From the NCBI GenBank assembly GCA_046728015.1, contig JBKPDQ010000042.1:1-31919 (forward strand): a stretch of 31,919 nt of DNA, read 5' to 3'. The position numbers and the translations under genes were made by a program. Positions 28,884 through 31,919 of the stretch are shown here, in pieces. This DNA is from DATAFO01 sp046728015 (GTDB taxonomy: Bacteria; Actinomycetota; Thermoleophilia; Solirubrobacterales; 70-9). The notes under the pieces are model-generated. The model saw only the letters and a list, made by a program, of their open reading frames with translations. It did not search any database and was not told the origin of the DNA. Position 1 is the first letter of the stretch, and every line of letters begins with the position of its first letter.

Positions 28884-29453
28884 CTACCCCCTGAGCTCGT
28901 AGCGAAGCTCCACCATCCCGCTCGAACGAGGGAACACGCCTACGAGACGCATCGGGCCGCCCGGCAGGCGCCGGTCGAAGAGCGGCTTTCCGTGCCCCAG
29001 CACAACCGGAACGACCGTCACGAGCACCTCGTCGAGCAGGCCATCCTCGACGAACTGGGAGGCAACGTTTCCGCCGCCGACGACCCACAGGTTGCCCTCG
29101 CCGGCGGAACTCAGCATGTCGTCGAAGAGCTCTGAGACCGGGGCGTTGCGGATTCGGACGTCGACGCCCTCTCCGTCGGGCACCGGGAGCGTGCGCGAGG
29201 AGAGAATCCAGCATGGCTTCCCTGCGTACGGCCACTCGCTCCCGCGCTCGAGGTGGCCGAGGATGAACTCGTAGGTGATGGAACCGCTGACGAGTGCGCC
29301 GACCTCCGCGTAAAAGTCGTCGTAGCCGCCCTCGATGGTGGACACGTCCTCACCGGGCTCGACGGCCTCGTAGCCGGTGAGCCAGTCGATCGTATCGTCG
29401 GCCTCGGCGATGTAGCCGTCGAGCGATGCCGCGCAGTAGTACTGAACGCTCAA
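28884..29453 (-). CDS. Dihydrofolate-reductase-like (RibD C-terminal domain) protein
   Basis: 189 aa NADPH-type reductase fold: VQYYCAASLDGYIAEADDTIDWLTGYE at the N-terminus, DDFYAEVGALVSGSITYEFIL, KPCWILSSRTLPVP, LWVVGGGNVASQFVEDGLLDEVLVTVVPVVLGHGKPLFD at about 121-160. The GGG nucleotide loop and the SLDG/LDE-V-PV-LG-G motifs are those of stand-alone RibD-C proteins; the physiological substrate is unknown. The start is ATG at 29453? The codon is GTG/ATG-like with MSVQYY as the family start. Monocistronic, divergent from the cupin gene. Confidence 0.88.
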   Translation of the reverse strand: MSVQYYCAASLDGYIAEADDTIDWLTGYEAVEPGEDVSTIEGGYDDFYAEVGALVSGSITYEFILGHLERGSEWPYAGKPCWILSSRTLPVPDGEGVDVRIRNAPVSELFDDMLSSAGEGNLWVVGGGNVASQFVEDGLLDEVLVTVVPVVLGHGKPLFDRRLPGGPMRLVGVFPRSSGMVELRYELRG

Positions 29454-29605
29454 GGCCGGTCATCGTAGCTCGGGGGCTGGATCAGCCGAGAAGGCACGCC
29501 TGCTCTCCGGGAGATCCATGACGCCCCGCTGCTGCAGTTCGCGCAAAGGGGAAGCGATGCGCTCGGGCGACAGAGTTGGGTGCAGGCGCCGAGTACGCTT
29601 GCCGA

Positions 29606-30034
29606 ATGTCGCAGAGCCCCGGGACCACTGAGGTGATCTTCTTGCCGCCAGGGAGCGGGCGCTCCTACCAGGCGGGGCCAATGCGCGCAGTCTTCAAGGC
29701 GGACGGCGCCGAGACCGACGATAGCTACTGCGTCTCGGAGTGGTGGCTGGAGTCCGGCGACTCAGGACCGGGGCCGCATGCGCACGAGGACAACGTGGAG
29801 ATCTTCTACGTCATCGAGGGCACGATGAGCTTCCTCGTCGACGAGGAGTGGCTGGATGCTCCCCGCGGTTCATTCCTGCGCATCCCGGCGGGCGTTACCC
29901 ACACCTTCGAGAACCGGAGCCGGAGCCGTGCAGGCGCTCTCCACGTGTCCCTGCCGGGAGGCTTCGAAGCGACGATGCCGGCGAAGGTCGATTGGTTCGC
30001 CAAGCAGAACGACTCGCACACCCGCGAGAAGTAG
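29606..30034 (+). CDS. Cupin-domain protein
   Basis: 142 aa single-domain cupin. Motif 1 is GPGPHAHEDNVEIFYVIEGTMSFLVDEEW at about 52-80 with metal ligands His55, His57 and Glu62 (approximate), motif 2 is GSFLRIPAGVTHTFENRSRSRAGALHVSLPGGFE with His near 101. The N-terminus VIFLPPGSGRSYQAGPMRAVFKADG is common in actinobacterial cupins of unknown substrate. ATG 29606 is preferred to an upstream start; TACGCT lies 6 nt before it, hinting at a leaderless message. The tail (DWFAKQNDSHTREK) is hydrophilic. Confidence 0.9.
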   Translation: MSQSPGTTEVIFLPPGSGRSYQAGPMRAVFKADGAETDDSYCVSEWWLESGDSGPGPHAHEDNVEIFYVIEGTMSFLVDEEWLDAPRGSFLRIPAGVTHTFENRSRSRAGALHVSLPGGFEATMPAKVDWFAKQNDSHTREK

Positions 30035-30626
30035 ACCCCGACCCTGCCTAGCGCGGCCGAGTCCGTCTTCTGCTGCGTTTCGCGCGAAGGAGGAGCCCGC
30101 TACACGGGTCCAAAGACGCTCGCGTGTCGTCCGAAGCAGCCACGCGCCACCGAATCCGCGGCGTGATCGCTTCGCGCCACAAGCATTCACTCGGGCCAGG
30201 CGGGAAGCGCTGGCGCGAGCTGACTTGCCGTTGCGCTCGAGAGATGCCAATCACGCCGAGAAGCGCCGAGCGCTTGCTCCGGCGCAGGCGGGAGCGCTCG
30301 TCGCCGTGTTGGCTTAGATCGTCGGTCCGGCGCCCACAACGCTGGTCGCATCAATGAACATCGCCGCGCCCCAGCCCGACCACCTCATCCTCCGCGCCGC
30401 GGTTTCGGGGTGACCTTCTTCGTTGCCGGTTCTGGCGCAGGAGCGCACCGGCGGGTACGGGTGCCCCCCTGCCACTCCGGCGACCACTGCTCCCGCACTC
30501 GATCCTGCCGCCGACCGACGCCGCCAGCCGGTCTGGAGATCCGACGCGGAGCACGACCGCCGTCGCGGACGAATAGTCCGGCGGTGCCGGTCGGTCACAC
30601 TCTCTAGACGACAGAGAGGAGAAGAT
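30035..30626. other. 592-bp region without a convincing gene
   Basis: Open frames here are arginine- and proline-rich in all readings, without family motifs. The last bases carry AGAGAGGAGA, the ribosome site of the truncated VOC frame at 30627. No tRNA, strong hairpin or repeat was recognised. Confidence 0.6.
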
Positions 30627-30746
30627 ATGAGCGAGCGTGACGGCTATGAACCGGGCGTCCCGTGCTGGGTCGCCGCGGCCCCGCCCGACCCCGGAGGCGC
30701 GGCGTCCACGGTGAGCCAGCTCGTGATCGTTTCGCAGGGGGCATGA
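30627..30746 (+). pseudogene. Truncated VOC (glyoxalase-fold) protein N-terminus
   Basis: 39 codons from ATG with a good ribosome site. MSERDGYEPGVPCWV then AAAPPDPGGAAS is the usual start of actinobacterial VOC-family proteins (MSERDGxxxGVPCWVDxxxPDxxAAxxFY), normally about 260 aa. After STVSQLVIVSQGA the frame stops. The break point suggests a deletion that removed the rest of the gene. It ends 3 nt before the FAD-oxidase ATG and may now serve only as its leader. Confidence 0.7.
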
Positions 30747-30749
30747 CAT

Positions 30750-31919
30750 ATGGCCACCATCGAAACCGCTTGGCGGGACCTGAGGGCGGCTCTGGAGGGC
30801 GAGGTCGTCCTCCCCGGCTCCCCGCGATACGACGAGGTTCGCAGGCCGCAGATCCCGCGCTTCCACGACGCGCGTCCGCAGGCCGTGGTGCTGTGCCGGA
30901 CGCCGGAGGACGTGGTCGAGGCGATCGCTTTTGCGCGTCGCTCGGGGATCGAGGTCGCGGTGCGGAGCGGAGGGCACGACTTCGCCGGGCGCTCGTCTGG
31001 CCCCGGGATGGTGCTGGACCTCACGCCGATGCATTCCCTGGAGGTCTCGGACGGCCTGGCCACTGTGGGGCCCGGCTTCCGGCTCGGCGACCTCTACGCG
31101 GCCCTGGCCCAGGACGAAGTCACGATCCCGGGCGGCTGCGGCGCCACGGTCGGGATCGGCGGCCAGGCGCTTGGCGGCGGGCTTGGCCTGCTGGGCCGCA
31201 GCCGGGGCCTCACGTCGGACCAGCTAGTCGCGGCAGAAGTGGTGCTGGCCGACGGGCGGGTGGTGGAGTGCGACGAGCAGCGCGACGCGGACCTGTTCTG
31301 GGCGCTGCGCGGCGCGGGCGCCCAGGGCCTCGGCGTGGTCACGCGCCTGACGCTCCGCACGGTGCCCGAGCGCGCCGCCACCTCGTTCCATCTCAAGTGG
31401 CCCTACGAGCGCGCAACGGCGCTGATCGCCGCCTGGCAGGAGTGGTCGCCGACGGGGCCGGACGAACTCGCGGCGAGCCTGCTCGTCACCGTCGGCGGGG
31501 ACGCCGGCGCCGACGTTGTGGTCCACCTGTTCGGCTCGATGATCGGCAGCGAGACCGAGACCGCGGCGCTGCTCGACGAGTTCGTGGCGGTCGCCGGCGC
31601 GGACCCCGCCTCCTCGGAGCGCGCGCACATGCGCTATGGCTCGCTGAAGAATTACCTCGCGGAGCGAGGCCCGGGCGACCAGGAGGACGAGAGCGGCCGC
31701 CCGTACATGAAGTCGGAGTTCTTCCGCGAGCCGCTGCCGCCCGGCGCGGTCGATGCGCTCGTGGATCTCTTTGTCCTGGGACGCCGGCCCGGGGAGGCGC
31801 GGAAGCTCGACTTCATGCCCTGGGGCGGCGCCTACAACCGCGTGCCTGCGGACGCCACCGCGTTCCCACACCGCGAGGAGCTCTTCCTGCTCGAGCACTC
31901 GGTCGTCGTCCCGGCCGGC
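30750..31919 (+). CDS. FAD-linked oxidase, berberine-bridge-enzyme-like (3' end outside window)
   Basis: First 390 residues. The PCMH-type FAD domain shows RYDEVRRPQIPRFHDARPQAVVLCRTPEDVVEAIAFARRSGIEVAVRSGGHDFAG with His76, and PGGCGATVGIGGQALGGGLGLLGR with Cys130, the two residues that bind FAD covalently in bicovalent BBE-like oxidases. The substrate-binding domain follows (VVLADGRVVECDE, LFWALRGAG, then FHLKWPYERATALIAAWQEW). Bacterial members of 440-470 aa oxidise sugars, alkaloid-like or secondary metabolites; the substrate is not readable. ATG 30750 lies just after the truncated VOC frame, whose ribosome site may be used for coupled translation. Confidence 0.92.
   Translation, partial: MATIETAWRDLRAALEGEVVLPGSPRYDEVRRPQIPRFHDARPQAVVLCRTPEDVVEAIAFARRSGIEVAVRSGGHDFAGRSSGPGMVLDLTPMHSLEVSDGLATVGPGFRLGDLYAALAQDEVTIPGGCGATVGIGGQALGGGLGLLGRSRGLTSDQLVAAEVVLADGRVVECDEQRDADLFWALRGAGAQGLGVVTRLTLRTVPERAATSFHLKWPYERATALIAAWQEWSPTGPDELAASLLVTVGGDAGADVVVHLFGSMIGSETETAALLDEFVAVAGADPASSERAHMRYGSLKNYLAERGPGDQEDESGRPYMKSEFFREPLPPGAVDALVDLFVLGRRPGEARKLDFMPWGGAYNRVPADATAFPHREELFLLEHSVVVPAG

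Noticed and set aside
29460..29605. Minus-strand frame ending AFSADPAPELR upstream of the RibD-like gene
   Set aside because: It overlaps the cupin start region, has no conserved motif and no credible start; treated as intergenic.
30035..30626. CRISPR or repeat array in the long intergenic region
   Set aside because: No regularly spaced repeats were found by reading; only scattered GC-rich similarities.

Overview
The window looks like a chromosomal stretch of a high-GC soil actinobacterium, probably of the class Thermoleophilia (Solirubrobacterales-like). This is inferred from base composition, several short protein families common in that group (DUF4235, DUF6929-like, ECF42/YCII sigma module), and repressor genes whose -10 boxes sit 6-8 nt from the start codon (leaderless messages). 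No phylogenetic marker gene is present, so the placement is tentative. Both ends cut through genes.

Layout: 1-3643 is a peptide-type ABC importer operon read leftward (lipoprotein SBP, intercistronic hairpin, two permeases). 3832-6687 holds a short-chain dehydrogenase, a zinc alcohol dehydrogenase and two small conserved proteins. 6701-9265 is an arsenic island: arsR, an extra SAM methyltransferase and arsM leftward, and an arsenate reductase with an N-terminal helical domain rightward, all from one compact divergent promoter region. No arsenite efflux pump is visible. 9319-11597 contains a truncated haemoglobin, two small proteins and a methyltransferase. 11618-13636 is an operon of a YCII/DGPF protein, an ECF42-type sigma factor and a PPOX-fold protein. 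13770-15298 has a HhH-GPD repair protein, a TolB-like relic and an ArsM paralogue lacking most arsenic-binding cysteines. 15448-20835 is a run of small regulator-plus-enzyme modules (TetR/SnoaL, methyltransferase/SnoaL, ArsR/AHSA1, MFS pump/TetR) with clear palindromic operators. A beta-carbonic anhydrase follows.

The most striking region is 21713-24416. Three tightly coupled genes read rightward and encode, in order, a tocopherol-cyclase-family protein, a methyltransferase that closely resembles plant MPBQ/MSBQ methyltransferase (VTE3) including its C-terminal membrane tail, and a UbiA-type homogentisate prenyltransferase (VTE2-like). Together these match three consecutive steps of tocopherol (vitamin E) synthesis, a pathway normally associated with oxygenic phototrophs, here among genes of an apparently heterotrophic actinobacterium. 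Homogentisate supply, phytyl/geranylgeranyl donor reduction and the last (gamma-to-alpha) methylation would have to be encoded elsewhere.

From 24420 to 27010 the sequence is littered with decay and integration scars: a DUF2071 C-terminal relic, a methyltransferase gene interrupted by a TAG, a 3' half of a tRNA-Val(CAC) gene and a hairpin with tandem repeats. The right end has a selenium-binding-protein-56/methanethiol-oxidase homologue, a RibD-C-type reductase, a cupin, a truncated VOC gene and the start of a bicovalent-FAD-type oxidase.
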